From: Euglena gracilis
Lineage: Eukaryota; Euglenida; Euglenophyceae; Euglenales
Reading direction: 5' to 3'
NCBI GenBank assembly: GCA_039621445.1
Contig: CP154956.1
Location: forward strand, 40,388,553 to 40,452,552
Length of the DNA stretch: 64,000 nt
In this document: positions 1 through 12,654 of the stretch, one piece after another
How the letters are laid out: the number at the start of each line of letters is the position of its first letter
How positions within the stretch are numbered: position 1 is the first letter of the stretch
Translations under genes and position numbers: made by a program
Notes under the pieces: model-generated
Told to the model about the DNA's origin: nothing
The model's database searches: none
The model's input: only the letters and a program-made list of their open reading frames with translations

Positions 1-2044
1 TTCAAATCGGCGAAATCCCCGTGAAAGAGATTTCTGAAAAGCCTCCTTTTTGCTTTTTCCTGCAGGCACTCTCGGACCAGGAGATGTGGACCAGTGAAGA
101 AGATCCATGGTACCTCGGTTTGGGAGGCTGGGAGGTCCAACAGATGCACGCTCCAAGGCTGCCAGCACCAAGGGAAAAAAGTGGTCGGAGGAACCGCCCT
201 TCACCCCCTTTTTGAGTTTTTCACGTGTTTTTCGTCATCATTCTCACCATTTTCATGAATGGCATTTTCATTGTCATTCTCACGCTGCAAAACATCGTCT
301 CTGTTGATTGCTGAAAAAATGTCACCAGCAGGGAAAAAAAAAGGAAAAAAGGGGGTTTGGGCATCTCCTTGGGGTCTCTAAAAAACCAGCTGTCAGTCCC
401 CAGCTGAAAACATAAAAAAGGGGGTGAAACTCACTTTTTTTGCGACGAGAAACGAAGCACAAAAGGTTTCTTCGTTTGCGCAATTGCGCAAAGAACCCTT
501 AAGAGGCTTGAGTGCAAAATTGGCCGCCCAAGATGACTTTTGCACAAAAATATTGTTCCAGTTTGCAAGAAAACTCATTGGTCCGTGAAAAATGGGGGAG
601 GATATTATTTGGGCGGCCGAAGTTGGGTCCCACGGTGGGTATTATTTTGGGGGAAACTTAATAATAATATTATTTGGGGGTGATTATTTGGGGGTATTAT
701 TTATTTGTGTTTGTTTGCTATCTGGGCTGGCTGGCCCTCCCCACGGGTGGGGGCCCAGCCCACCCAGGTCAAATTCTCTTGGGCAACGTCCTGATTTTGG
801 GTCAATTTGAGCAATTTTGTTACACTTATAAATCGTTTGGGTCATTTTAGGTTATTGGGGTCGTTTTGACCTAATTTTGACAATTTTGACCCCAAATTGA
901 AAGCGATCCCCCCCACTGATGCCCCCCCCCCCGTTGAAAACTACCCCATAATCATTTTTCGGTCCATAATTATTAATGGTTGGGGTTTAATTGACATTTG
1001 TAAGATGTTCATCCAGATTTTTCTTTTTGGGTTTCAATGTAAAAATGTGGTATAGCAGTAAATAGAGTCAAATGTACTCATGATGCGTGCAGATTCATGA
1101 CAGGCTTGTGCTTACCGACTGGGGGGGGGTGGGGGGTGCTATAGGGTGCTTGCCCCCAAGCAGGCACACCCCCCCTTGGGGGGTGGGGTCTGGGGGGACC
1201 CAGAAAATTTTAATTGAAAATTGCCTTTTTCCGGGCCCCTGGGGCCTTTGGCGCTGGGGTCGGAGGGTGGTGCCTGCTATGGGCAGGCACCCCCAACCCC
1301 CCCCCCCCGGGGGTCAGATGGGTGCTATAGGGTGCCTGCCCCTAGCACCCCCCCGTGGGGTAGGCACCCGACTAAGCACAAGTCTGATTCATGAATGCCG
1401 CAAAATCAAATTAATCGCGCGCACACCGTTTCATTTTTGTTTATTTTGATAGAACCAGATGATACACTTGTCTGAGTCCTGTTCGAAAAGACTGAGCATC
1501 GAACCAGATTTGATTCTGGACCCTGGAAACCACACAAACTACGTGCTTTCACAAAAACCCTTGAAAATGGTACCGACTGTTCCCAAGACAGCAACAGAAC
1601 CCTTGTCGTCCAAACTTGATCATCAAGAAAGGCCTCTTGGGGGGCTGCCAAGGAGGTTTTTTTCATTTTTAAAAAAGGAGTCTTAAACCCCCCCCAAAAC
1701 TTCAAATTACCTCAAAATTTCACCAAAATGCCTTAAAATGCCTTAAAAAACTCGGACCAGGCTGAACCCTTGGCTGGACCAACCCTTGTGGAATAACATA
1801 CCCCTGGAATAACAAATCAACTCCAGGGAAAAAAATGCTTTCTGGCATCGCTGGAATATCGTTGATCTACCCAAAATTCAGAAAAAATGGGGGTTTCGAC
1901 TGTGTTGATTCTGGACGACGTCCAAAATCAAAAAAAGCTGGTTCGACGCCCGGAGGACTCGTGAACTGCCCCTTTGCAGTTGAAAAAGCCTTAAAAGCCT
2001 TTTAAAACACCTTAAAATGCCTTAAAATTCGAAAAAAAAAAGCC
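1..2044. other. No gene recognised; AT- and G-run-rich sequence
   Basis: Contains the TTATTATTTGGGCGGCCGAA repeat near 600 (again near 2768) and paired GGGTGCTATAGGGTGC-type blocks near 1137 and 1320. A short GC-rich minus-strand patch at ~105-170 might be an exon but cannot be joined. Confidence 0.5.
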
Positions 2045-4802
2045 TCAAAGTACCTCTTTTCGGCTTCGGCGGGGGCCGCGGCGACTCTTTGCGGCCTTGT
2101 CCACGAAGGGTTTTGCCGGAACAGTCTCCTGTGAGGGCCATGGCAGGCCACAGGCAGGATCCGCCAACCTCCCCTCCTCATCGGGGCTGGGTGGGCTTGG
2201 CCAACAACGTGGCTCAGCGAGAAAGGGAGACACAAGAACAGAGGGGGGAGAACTGATCTGGAAGAAGGGGGGAGAATCCAACGTCAACCAAATGCTGCAA
2301 CATCGGGAAAAAAAGAGTATGTGTGTAATGTATGCATATGTGTGTGTATATAATGCAGGACGCGCATCTGTATGTTTGCATGACTGTACACAGATAAATG
2401 CGCTTGTGAAATGTAAATTGTAAATGGCACAAATACACACACATATTAATGCCTGTGTAAACCCTCCCCAAATAATAAACCCCCAGTTTATTATTTGGAC
2501 ACTCGAAGTCGGGGTCCAGGGGGGGTTTATTATTTGGGGGGTTTATTATTTGGGCAAAATTTTCGAAGTCAAAAATCGACCCAAAAACCCCTCCACAGGC
2601 TCCAATGGTCACTTTTTTTTGGCATTTTTTTTGGCATTTTTCGAAAAATGGGTGCTTTCTTGGCATGTTGTCTGCACCAATTTTATCCATTTTTGTGATT
2701 TTTGCAACATTTCTGCTAGTTTTTGGCTCTTTTTCCTTTGCCTTCACCTGCCGGAGGGGGGGGGGTTATTATTTGGGCGGCCGAAGTCAGTCCTCAGGGG
2801 GGGGTTATTATTTGGGGGGGTTACCTACATGTCACAAACACACGCAGTGTATATACATTTTCACATTAACTCTTTCTGTGCCATTTTCCACAGAAAATTT
2901 TTCCCCAGCAATCTCAAAAAGAAACAAGAAAATACTTCAAAACAATTTAATTTGGAGGAATGTAATTAACATTTCTTTTCGTGTTTGCTTCAAAAATATT
3001 CTGCCGTCACCATTTGTTCATCATGCTTCATTTTCATATCTGCGTATTTCACACCTGGGCCGCAATGCACCACAAATGGAATTTGCAGAAAAAAAATGCA
3101 CTTTTCCTTTTGCAATTTTTCATCCAGTCGTTGCTTCTTGTCTCTAAAACTTTGCTGCATGAAACCTCCGAAAGGAGCTGGAAAAACGGGAAAACATGAC
3201 GGAGGGAAAACATGAAATCAAAAATGATGACAAGAGTATGATAAAATAATGAATAATGATGAAATAAATTTGTATTCATTTTTGTCTGGTTGTAGATTCT
3301 GGTCTTAAAAAGACAAAAACGATGCCACTCAAAGAGACTGGCAAAACAGAAAGGTGGCCAGAGGAGAAATGAATAAAATTAATGTAGTTCGACATTTTCA
3401 TTTAAATTAAGATTTTTAAAAATAATAAATAAATGCTGCTAACCACCTCACTTCCACCAACGCTTTGACAGTGGTAAGCACCTTGGCTGAGCTTGCCTCC
3501 ACCTCCGCTGGAGGATTCATGGTGATAGCACCAGGGGATTGCAAATGTCAGGAGTCATAAAAACCCAAAAATGTCATGTGAAATTAATGGTACACCAAAT
3601 TGTCATGTCTGACATTATTGATAAAACAGGTTGAAAAACGAACACAGAATATTGTTTTAGCAAAAAAAAGTTGAAAAAAACATTCTTTGCTTCCTGCACT
3701 GCACAATTGGTCGATATTTGGTCGATATTTGGTAGATTTTTGGGTACTTGCAAACAAGAAAGGGGGGGGGCAGTAGGTCCGTGTGGTACCCGTTCCCCCA
3801 CCGCTGCCCACCGACCTGGGCCACGTTCCCGGCAACCCCTGCGCCGCCTCATCGCCGGAGGACTCGCTGCCGCCGGGCGGCGCGTTCGGTCCGGGCGGGC
3901 GGGCTTTGGGCGCTGCGGGGGGGCCGAGGGCGGTCGGCCCCCCCCGCAGGGTGGGGCCCTCCGCCATGAACTTGGCCGTCCGGGAGCACTTGGCCTCCGT
4001 GTACTTCTGCGCCAGCCTGGCCGAAGCAGGGGCTGGGGCACCGGGTGGGTGGGGGGTGGGGGGTGGCAGGAGTGCCGTGGCTGGAGGATGAATGGGGCCA
4101 CAAATAAGAGCTTTTCAAAACGGGTTCAGGATCAGAAATGACTGAATCAGTTTTTTTTGCACTTTGCCAAAATTTGCCAAATTTGCCAAAATTAGACAAA
4201 AATTGACAATTTTTGGCCCCTTTTTTTAGGTTGTTCCCCGATTTCTGCCTGGGAAATAACTTTGGACTGTGAAAAAGTATTCATCCTGACCAGGTTTTCC
4301 CTGGTTCCAAAGTTTTCGCCTTTTTATTGGCATTTTTGTATTTTTAACCCAACAAATTACAAATTTCCAGAATCAACATGCACCCGAATTACAAAAACCA
4401 TGTTTTTGGACCATTTGTTGAAGAAAAAAAAATGCGACCAACCACTCAAAGTTTACACCAACCATGCATCCCCCCATAATGTACCACCCCATTGTGTACC
4501 TCCTGGCCAGGAGGTACATAATGGGGGGGGGGGGGCAGCATGCACCTGCTCCCATGAGGAATGCACCTCGATGAGATACCAGAGGCTCCATGTATTTCTT
4601 TTTAATTCCAGGGGGCCACCCACCTTGGCATTTGACTTGTTCTGCTACGAATTTTGTCGACTGGCCAACTAAGTGGTTGGGATATCCTTGACCATTTTGG
4701 GATTATTCGAAGCGGTCACCTTGGCCTTGGCTCATCATTTGTGTAATTGGTGTATGTTTGCAATTGTGTGCATGTATGTGCATGTGTTCGTCTATGTGTG
4801 CA

Positions 4803-4841
<39 letters not shown>

Positions 4842-6668
4842 ATGTGTGCATGTGTTGTGCGTTGTGTGTGTGTGTGTGTGTGGTGCTCGTGTGTGCCTTG
4901 TATGCATATCCGTACAAATATGTTTGTATGATGCATGTTCCTTTGTCGGAGGGTGGCGACGGGTACCATATTATCTAAAACAAATGATGTAGAATTATTG
5001 ATCCATGGGACCCCCATCCCCCCCCGGGGGGGTCGAGGGGGGTCCCGGGTTCCCAGTTGTTTTGGGGGTCAGTTTTTGGGTAAAAAAAAAAAAGCACCTT
5101 TCGGTGCTTTGTGCCGAGAATAAAGGGAAACCTTGCCCACTCGGCCCGACCCCCCCCCCCCAGGGGAGGTCCAGCGAACTGCTCCCAGTGATGCAACCTT
5201 AAGAAAAAAACCCTGGTCCATTCATCATTTTCCTTTGAACAATGGCACCAATTCCAGCCTGTATTAACTTTCAATGTACCATGCCCCCTCCCCAAGCTAT
5301 TCCCTCCCCCGAGCTATTCCCATAGAGGGGATGGGAACAGCTCGGTGGTGGGGCAGCTTTTTGGACGGTAACATGGAAAAATGCGTCCAAACTGGGAAAT
5401 TTATGGAGTGTTTTCTGCAATGACTCTTGTGGAAAACCCAGCATTTTCGCAGTAGAAAAAAAAGTGCAGATGGGCAGACATCACTTTTGGGTTGAGGGAA
5501 TGGGGGGCAGCTTTTGCAGGGAACCAAGGTCCCCCCCTGCTGTTCCCCTCTCCGAGGTGTTCCCATTGGGCAGTTAAGGGTCCCAAGGACGAGAATAGCT
5601 CGGGGAGGGGGCATGGTACATTGACCCTTCAACCTGTTACACCGCCCAACTTTCTGGGAAGGTGGGGATCCAGGTGGCCCCATACGCCTCTCCCCCTAGA
5701 GTCCCCAAAAGGGACTCCGGGGGGGGGGGGAGGCGTATGGTGCCCGAAGCCCCGGGACCTTCGGGTGCTCAAAGCCATAATGGCGTGCATGCAAATGCAT
5801 GTATGTACGTGTGTACACATTAGGAAACACATGGACGTACAAACACATGAACGTAGGTACGTATATACATATACATGCATGTACGCATGCATGTATGCAT
5901 TTATGTGTGTACGCATATATGAACATATATGTTATAAATACCTGTCCCCCCACCCCCCCAAAAAAACGAAACAAAACAGACCTTTGACTATAATTGGGAA
6001 AGACAAGAAAATTCAGCACAGAATTTTCATGAAAACAAACACACCGCTTGCAATCTCGTTGGGGTTGCACCCGGGCCTGGACCTTGCCGTCCACCAGCAG
6101 ACCTTCTGCTTCGCACTGGACAGCAGACAGTGGTGCAGGGATGGTGTCGGGGGCCCGATTGCCGAGGGTCCAATGCCATGCAATGGTACAGATCAGATCG
6201 TCTTGTGTGGTGGCCGAGGAGAGAACAGCGTGGGCTGGGGCATGGCCACCTGCTTGAAGAGCCACAGCCGGCGGTTGTTGAGGCTGAAGAGGGCGGCCCC
6301 TTCCTGCAGCACTGTGATGGTCGGCAGGTCGGCCGCCTGGGGGGTGGGACGCATGGCAGTGTGAGTGTGGGCGTGTGCCGTGTGTCAGCCATCATGGGTG
6401 TAACGACACACGCCAGCATTCATAGATGGAACACACAGAGTAAAAGCCCCTCGGCCTGTTCCTTTCAGAAGGGAAGGAAATGAGAAAAAGAGAGAAGAGG
6501 TGCGAACACGGCAACTCTGGAAATGGATGCACAGGGTTCATGGCACGACGCCGAGGCCGGGCCAGCGAGGCCCCCAGGCCACACCTGCAGCTTGCCATCC
6601 CGCAGCTCCTGCAGCGTATCCACCACGAGCCGCCCACAGGAGAAGCGGGGCCGGATCTTGCCCGCCGC
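2045..6668 (-). CDS. Protein with NNRRLW-type domain, Pro/Gly linker and basic tail, 5' incomplete
   Basis: Function unknown. Exons: 6585-6668 (KIRPRFSCGRLVVDTLQELR), 6250-6336 (DLPTITVLQEGAALFSLNNR, then RLWLFK), 6083-6115 (CEAEGLLVDGK), 3845-4021 (LAQKYTEAKCSRTAKFMAEG, then a Pro/Gly/Ala-rich linker), 2045-2116 (KPFVDKAAKSRRGPRRSRKE, stop TGA). The first two introns are GT-AG. 4022-6082 and 2117-3844 are nonconventional and join DGK to ARLAQKY and DEA to AKPF in frame. The SCGR...DTLQ...DLP...LNNRRLW pattern resembles a small domain I recall from other protist proteins; no Pfam name can be given from memory. The Lys/Arg-rich C-terminus could be a nuclear or nucleic-acid-binding signal. One or more 5' exons are missing; 7395-7418 (between a CAG acceptor and GTGAGC donor) is a candidate. 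Confidence 0.6.
2466..2830. repeat. TTATTATTTGGG repeat family cluster
   Basis: Several direct and inverted copies of GGTTTATTATTTGGG, one followed by CGGCCGAAGT as at ~604. It lies in intron 2117-3844. Confidence 0.75.
4488..4530. repeat. Short perfect-looking hairpin
   Basis: CCCCATTGTGTACCTCCTGG mirrors CCAGGAGGTACATAATGGGG with one or two mismatches. Confidence 0.85.
4790..4892. repeat. (TC)n(TG)n microsatellite
   Basis: CT repeats followed by GT repeats in intron 4022-6082. Confidence 0.96.
5262..5632. repeat. Inverted repeat, ~370 bp
   Basis: TCAATGTACCATGCCCCCTC at the left returns inverted as GAGGGGGCATGGTACATTGA at the right, with further paired blocks around GCAGCTTTT. It lies in intron 4022-6082. 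Confidence 0.88.
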
Positions 6669-7649
6669 CTGCCCCTCCCGAGACAGATCAGAGAACACAC
6701 ACTGCCATGAGGGGGACTGCTTCCGTTTTGTGAGGAGGGCGACGAAATGCCAACGGTGCCAGGGTGAGAGGCAGGCGGGGCAGAATGGGTGAAATACACG
6801 TCTGACGGGCGGATCCACACCAACACGTCGTCCCGACGGGCCATCGGGGGACATATATCGTGGGGGGGGGGCTGTGGTGAGACGCATGTGACGTGTGTGT
6901 GACCACACTCGAAGTGTGGATGAGATGGTGGGAGGAAAACCTAATGAGGGAAATCAAGTCGGCCTGTCTCCTGATATTGACCAAATCTGCTAGCCACCTT
7001 GCTGGTTGATACTTAAATTCATGTGGCTGTGACGGCTTGCAACACCCTTCCATCCCATTGACAGGGCAAGAGTGGGCTAGCTGGCTGGGAAGCAGTGCCC
7101 CCCGCCGGGGGGGACTGCAGCTGGGCTAGGCCAAGTTTTTTGGGGGAATATTTTTTGTCCTCCTCCCGCACAGGGAGGAGGACAGCTTGCCTGCCATGCA
7201 AACTGTGAATAGGGGCAGGGCTCACCCCAGAGCGCAGGCGGTGGCCACTGCTGTGGGCCACCTCGGCCGTTCGGTGCCGTTGTCAAGCAAGGGACAAGGC
7301 AGCCGGCTTCAACCCTTCCTCCCAAGCCTGTGGCACTCCCGCCGGTGTGAAAAGGTGGGGACGGCGCTGCCGCAGAACGCTCACCGTTGGAATTTGGCGA
7401 ACCCCCTGCGGACCGTGGTGTCAGCAGCACACAACGAGGCAGCCAGCGGCCGGGTACTGGTGCACAGCGTGGGCAGGGTTGGTGAACGTCCCCCTTGGGC
7501 GAAGGGGGAACGCCTGAATGTCACAGCTGTTTGAGGGAGGCGGTGGAGGTGCCAGGACGTCGTTCGGGGGGGTGCTGCCCCGATGTGCGGGTCACCGCCG
7601 CTGGGTCAACGGGCCCTGAGGGGTGAGAAGTGTACGGCTGTGGGGGGGG

Positions 7650-9304
7650 TCAGCCCTCTGCCTTCGTCTCCGCCCCGAACCTCGCGATCTCCGCGCCGAG
7701 CGTCTGCAACAGCTCGCGCTGTTCCTCCAGCGCCAGGGCGGGGAGGGGGTGGGCAACTTTTCCCTGGGCCAAACCCCACCCACCCACAACATGGGAGGGG
7801 GGCTCACCAGGGCGGTCCTTAACGGGAAAAAAAACTCCGCTGTCCCAGCACACTCAAAGAAAAATGTGCAGGGAAATGGACAAATAAATTTGGCATTTTT
7901 CGTTGAGAACAGGTCGACATCAAGCAAAAGAACTGATTCTGGCATCTGCCCATCCACCCAAATCATCAAAAAAATGTGCATTTCGACTTTTTGGTTTTGG
8001 ACCCCGTTCAAGTCCCAGTCCAGCCCTTGGTCGGCCCGTTGGCCGAAAGGGGGTGGGGGGCGATCTTTTAGAAAAATATGTAAAAAAACAATTATCCTGT
8101 CCCTCAAGGACCGCCCTGGCACTCACCCACCACCCAGCCCAAAACTACCCAAAATCAGCCGAATCGCCATAAAATAAAACTTCCGGTCTTTGGCTGAAAT
8201 GGGCAAAACCCGGGGCCAGCCCACCCCCCTCTCTTTGAAAAACACACCCACCCACCGGGGGGGCCATGCAGGTGCCAAATGAACCTACGGCCAGGGCTGA
8301 ATGGGAATACTGAAAGCCCTGTGCCCCCCCATTCTGTTGTGGGTGGGTGACGCCCCCCCCCCCCCCCCGGCACCCCCATGGGCAGGCTACCCATGCCGCC
8401 CTGTCCAGCGCGCGCTCCTCTGCGGTCAGCTGGCTGAGCTGCGTCCGCTTCTCCTCCACCCGCTGCCGGCACAGCTCGTAGTTCCGCAGCCGCTCCTGTG
8501 GGCAGGCCGGGGGCGGGCGGAGGCCGGGCCAGCGGCGTGCTCTGGGGACAAAGGGCTGCCGCGCAAACGCCGGAAATACGGCAGAGCGATGGGCCGTAAT
8601 ATTGTTGCACATGTATGTGTGAGAAAGCGGTGTCCCTTTTTTCTGCAGCGAATTTTCCATGGCAAATTACGACAGCCTCGCTCAACGGAAAAAACGCAGG
8701 ACCTCGTGGCTCATATATGCGCACACATATACTCCTCGGGCTCTGTTTTGCTGACTTTTCGAGGTTCTCCGGCAGAGCCTCACCTCACCAGTCAATGCCA
8801 GGGTGAGGGGATCTGCGACACACACCTGCTCAAGCTGTTCCTGCAGAGCCAGGTTCTCCCCCACCAGCACGTCATTGTCGTGCTCCGCGGCACACCGGGG
8901 CCAGCGAAAGCACAGAAATACAATGCACCTCCTTTTCGTACCACGACCCTGTCGTTGCAGGCAGGGCGCTGCTTATGGACCCCACCCCCTGGCGAGTCCG
9001 GCTCAGAGGCTGGAAAATTTGGGCTGGCGAGAAAAAGGCTGCTGGCTCCCTCTTCCCTGCTGGGGTCACGGGCTGGAACAACGCCTTGGTTGCAGGGGTG
9101 GTTGTACGAGGTGGGGGCACCGTTCCCGCAGAAGGGGGGGCTCTGGTATAGCTGGTCGGGGGAAAGCCAGGAGGGGGTGGCCGGGGCCTGGTCCAAAGTG
9201 GTGATGCGTTCCCGCAGCTCCTTCACCACCCGTAGCAGCTCTTCCTTCTCGGCGTCCTTCTCCCGCCCGAGCCCCTTCTTCAGACCGCTCTGGAACACGT
9301 TCAT
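7650..9304 (-). CDS. Small coiled-coil protein, complete 4-exon gene, 111 residues
   Basis: Not recognised by name. Exons 9194-9304, 8826-8882, 8407-8495 and 7650-7728 add up to 336 nt in frame, from ATG at 9304 to TGA at 7650-7652. The product begins MNVFQSGLKKGLGREKD and is then almost entirely heptad-patterned Leu/Glu/Arg/Gln (ELRERITTL, ENLALQEQLEQ, KRTQLSQLTAEERAL, EQRELLQTLGAEI), so it should form one long parallel coiled coil. Intron 8496-8825 is GT-AG. 7729-8406 is a mobile-element intron with a perfect 8-bp duplication, and removing it joins ERAL to EEQR in register. 8883-9193 has CAG at +4 and a GGAG acceptor. The start is supported by a CAATCAG acceptor-like site 8 nt upstream. It could be a tubulin- or flagellum-associated protein, but nothing proves it. 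Confidence 0.78.
7729..8406 (-). mobile_element. Nonconventional intron made of a 670-bp MITE-like element, perfect 8-bp TSD
   Basis: Core 7734-8403 starts CAGGGCGG and ends GCCCTG on the plus strand. It is flanked by TCCAGCGC at 7726-7733 and again at 8404-8411. The spliced product keeps one copy of the duplication (three nucleotides of one copy and five of the other are removed), giving an uninterrupted coiled coil. It carries a second, nested element (7808-8118). Confidence 0.88.
7808..8118. mobile_element. MITE-like element, CAGGGCGGTCC family, nested
   Basis: Terminal inverted repeats CAGGGCGGTCCTT / AAGGACCGCCCTG. Flanks gggctcac (7800-7807) and gcactcac (8119-8126) match at 6 of 8 positions. 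Internal sequence is shared with 55738-56042 (A-tract, then CTGTCCC[A/G]GCACA, later TTTCGACTTTTTGGTTTT). It lies inside intron 7729-8406. Confidence 0.85.
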
Positions 9305-9312
9305 CGGCCCGA

Positions 9313-9314
9313 CT
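9313..9314 (-). promoter_or_regulatory. Candidate spliced-leader trans-splice acceptor AG
   Basis: CAATCAG lies 8 nt before the ATG of the small coiled-coil gene on the minus strand. In euglenids mRNAs receive a spliced leader at such sites. Position is the only evidence. Confidence 0.3.
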
Positions 9315-9846
9315 GATTGCCTCCCGGGCCGTGCATACGGAGGAGGGGGGATGTACGTGGGCTGCGAATGGGGGCAACGTGGCCCTGGATGGTGATGGCG
9401 GGTGGCACCCAAGTTCTGCAGCTCCCGACCGGCACATATTGGCCTACCACGGACACCAGACATGAGCAACACAAGACAAGACAAGACTAGACCAGACAAG
9501 ATGTTCGTCTTTGGCAAAACAAAAGGAGACCAACTGCCCACCAACCAGCCTGTCTTCCTGCTTGGCAATCCCCCAAAAGCAGCACCCAGAAAAACCGGGG
9601 GGGGGGCGGGCGCATCGGCATTTTCTTTTGTGGTTTGTTTGTCATGCTTTTTTTTGCTGTTTAGCTTTTTTCCATTGCCCCCCATGGCTGCAGCTGGCAC
9701 ACAACTGAATTTTTTGCATTTGGATTAGAAATATTATTGCAACCAAAATCGTTGTCAATTCATTCGTGTTACTTTAATTTTCACCCAAATAAATCATCAT
9801 AATGTTTCACAATCAGCACGCCTGATCTCCTGCATCCCCAACTCTG

Positions 9847-9881
9847 CAAAAACAACAACAACGACGACGACGACGACGACG

Positions 9882-9917
<36 letters not shown>

Positions 9918-9943
9918 GCAGCAGCAGCAGCAACATCAACATC

Positions 9944-9975
<32 letters not shown>

Positions 9976-9976
9976 C
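9847..9976. repeat. (CAA)n/(CGA)n/(CAG)n microsatellite
   Basis: Trinucleotide tract CAA, CGA, CAA, CAG, CAA between genes. It yields a spurious poly-Leu or poly-Val reading frame. Confidence 0.97.
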
Positions 9977-12654
9977 TGAACTTGCAGCCAGTCTTTTAAA
10001 AAAATGTGTCATCTATGCATGCTCACGTGCACGTGCACTGTGTCTTCCTCCCGGCAGGCCCACCACGCCGGTATGGTGGCTGGCCTCAGGAGGGCAGCTG
10101 GAATCTTTGGGGGACTTGAAAAAAAGAACAAAAATCGCACTTTCAACATTTTTTTTGAAAAAATCGGCAAAACTGAAAACAAAAAAAAAACTTACTCTTC
10201 TAGTGCCAGAGAAGCACTGGATAATTTTTTTGGTTCTGGGAGGGTCTGGACCTCCCAGGTCGGGATGGGGGAGGGGGAGGTTGGCTTCAGAACCCTACGC
10301 AAAACCAACGCTCCCTTAATACACTGGGAGGGGAGGCGTCAAAGGTTCAAACCATTGTCAAAGATAAAAGGGGGTTATGTGTCCCATCTTGGTGGTTCAA
10401 CCCAGGCGATGCAAAAAAAAGAAGGGAAACAAGAAAGGGAAAGGAAAAAGAAAAAGCAAGGGAGGATGGCCCCAAACCATGAGGAGCAGGAGGGTGGGCG
10501 TCGTGCATGACGACGAGAGCCAGCAAACGGCGAACCGCGCAAAGGGGGTCGGGACTGTACAATTGTACAAGGCTGGAACGGCTTTGTGGACGCGCAGGAG
10601 GCATTGAAGGAAGGAAAGAGGGACGGGGGGAATTGGTTGTGAGTGGCTTTGATAACCGTGGGAATGCTGAATGATGGGCACTTCGAACCAGAGCAGAGGT
10701 TTTTTTTAGCACCCAGGGAGGAGGAGGGTCCAGACCCATCCACCGCCCACTCCTCAGGGGTCCTGTGGGGGGGGGGGGGGCTCGGGGACTCACTATTGGG
10801 GGGGGGGGCAATTTGGGATCCAAAAGTTCATGTCTTTCGCTTCGCGCCGAAAATTAAGGAAAACCACCTCCCCAGGGAGAGGTGGTTTTCTCGGCTGGGG
10901 GGGGTGGAGTTGAGTGGGGTAAGGGGGGAGGGGAAGTGGAAGCCAAACCAGTCACAAATTCCCCCTGGGGGGGCAGGGATGTATGGGAATCTTGGAGGGG
11001 GGGGGTGGGGAGGACCCCCCCCCCTTCCAAAAGAGGGGAGGGGGCAGGGGGAACCCCCCCTCCTACCTCCAGTTTTCAGTCGCCGAAAATTTCGGCTGTT
11101 TTTGGGTCAAAAATCAATTTTTCTGAATTTTCTCAAAAATGGTGGGGAATCAAAGGAAATGTCTGGAGACCTAAAGTGAAGCCCTTAAAATGCCCCATCT
11201 GAGAGTCCCCGCCTAGCCCAAATTACGACCATATTTCGACCAAATATGGCCATTTTGCCAAAATTTCATATTGAGCCTCAAGGTACACACCCGGCGCGAA
11301 GCGCCGGAACATTTTTTTCTTTTTGCCCCCGCAGAGGAGGAGGGGGGTGGGGGGCCCACCACCTTACCCCCCCAGGATTTGGATTTGGATTTGGTATGCC
11401 TCGCACGCAACGCCCGCGGTCAGCAGCCAATGCCGAAGCCTTGACTGCCGCCGCGGGGCGGACCCGAGGCCCGGGAATGGAGCGTGGAGGGGAGCAGAGG
11501 GAACAGAGAGACTTAAGATGCATTGCTGTTTGACTTTCGCTAGTGATGGGTGGTATCTCTGAGGTAGTGCTCTAAAAAAAATTTCTTTTTTTAGAAGAAC
11601 TAGCAAAAGATGAACAGGTGGCCGGTGATGGGACTAAATTGAAAAGAAAAGAAAAGCAAATGCAGCGGTGGGGATGACGCTGCAGCGTCTGTAGTAACAA
11701 TGATGCTGCAGATGCGTGTTGAGACTGCAGCATGGTATGGCCGTCTATTGCTTATATAGCTCTGGTGTGGCGCGGGATCCCTGTACGAGACAGCATACAT
11801 AGTGCAGAAAGGTTGTGCATTTTTTTGGGGGTAACTGCTAATGAGAGTGAATATCATTCTGGGATGATTACACGATAGAGTTATAAACCTTGCTACCAAT
11901 GTGAGATGGAGATGGGTGCTCTGCGAATCCTGACCGACTGTCGGAGGCCTTACCCCCCCTAGGAGGGGGGGTGGGGGGACCCACCCCCTGCCACCTACCT
12001 CATGTCTGCGGAGCTTCCCATACAACCCTGGGGGGGGGGGATCGGTCACGCTGGCTACTCGGGCCAAAAAGGCCAAAAATCAGAGGATTTTGGCACACAA
12101 AAAAAAATGCTCTGGCGCCTTTGGCACCGGGTGGCCACTTTCGGCATTTTGGCACAACCAAATCCTAATCTCACAATTTTTCTACCCCTTGGAACCCTCA
12201 GGCCGTCGATTTGTAAAAATCATTTCTGTATGGTTTGTTGTGCTTCTTAAACCAAACAGCACCGAAAATCACCACAAACCCGGTGGTCCCCAAATGGCAA
12301 ACTTCATTGCACTACATGGCTAAAACATTTATATCAGGACCTCTACGCCCAATTTGGGCCGGTTTTGGGCTCGTTTAAAAACATTTTTAGTGATGACAGA
12401 ACTGGCGTCAGGGACGCTGGGTTTGGACAGAACCGGCGTCCGAAAACCAGTGGGGGGAAAGTCGGTTCTGTCACGAACCTGGCGGCCCAAACGCCGGTTT
12501 AACAATGGCAAAAACGGGAGCCAATGCCGATATGCAAACAGCATTAGCATAACCGCTCCGGGGGAGGGGGGGTTGGAGCCCCCAAAAAACTCAGCCAGTT
12601 ATTCTGACAAAAAGCCAGCCAGCCTACCCCCCCCCACCGAGGGTGGGGTCGGGT

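Noticed and set aside
9781-10012. Poly-Leu and poly-Val open frames
   Set aside because: Produced by the CAA/CGA/CAG trinucleotide repeat in two frames; there is no protein-like composition around them.
10694-11208. Full MITE with a duplication (left end CAGAGGTTTTTTTTAGC)
   Set aside because: The left end and interior fit the T-tract family, but no right end with matching 8-bp flanks was found.
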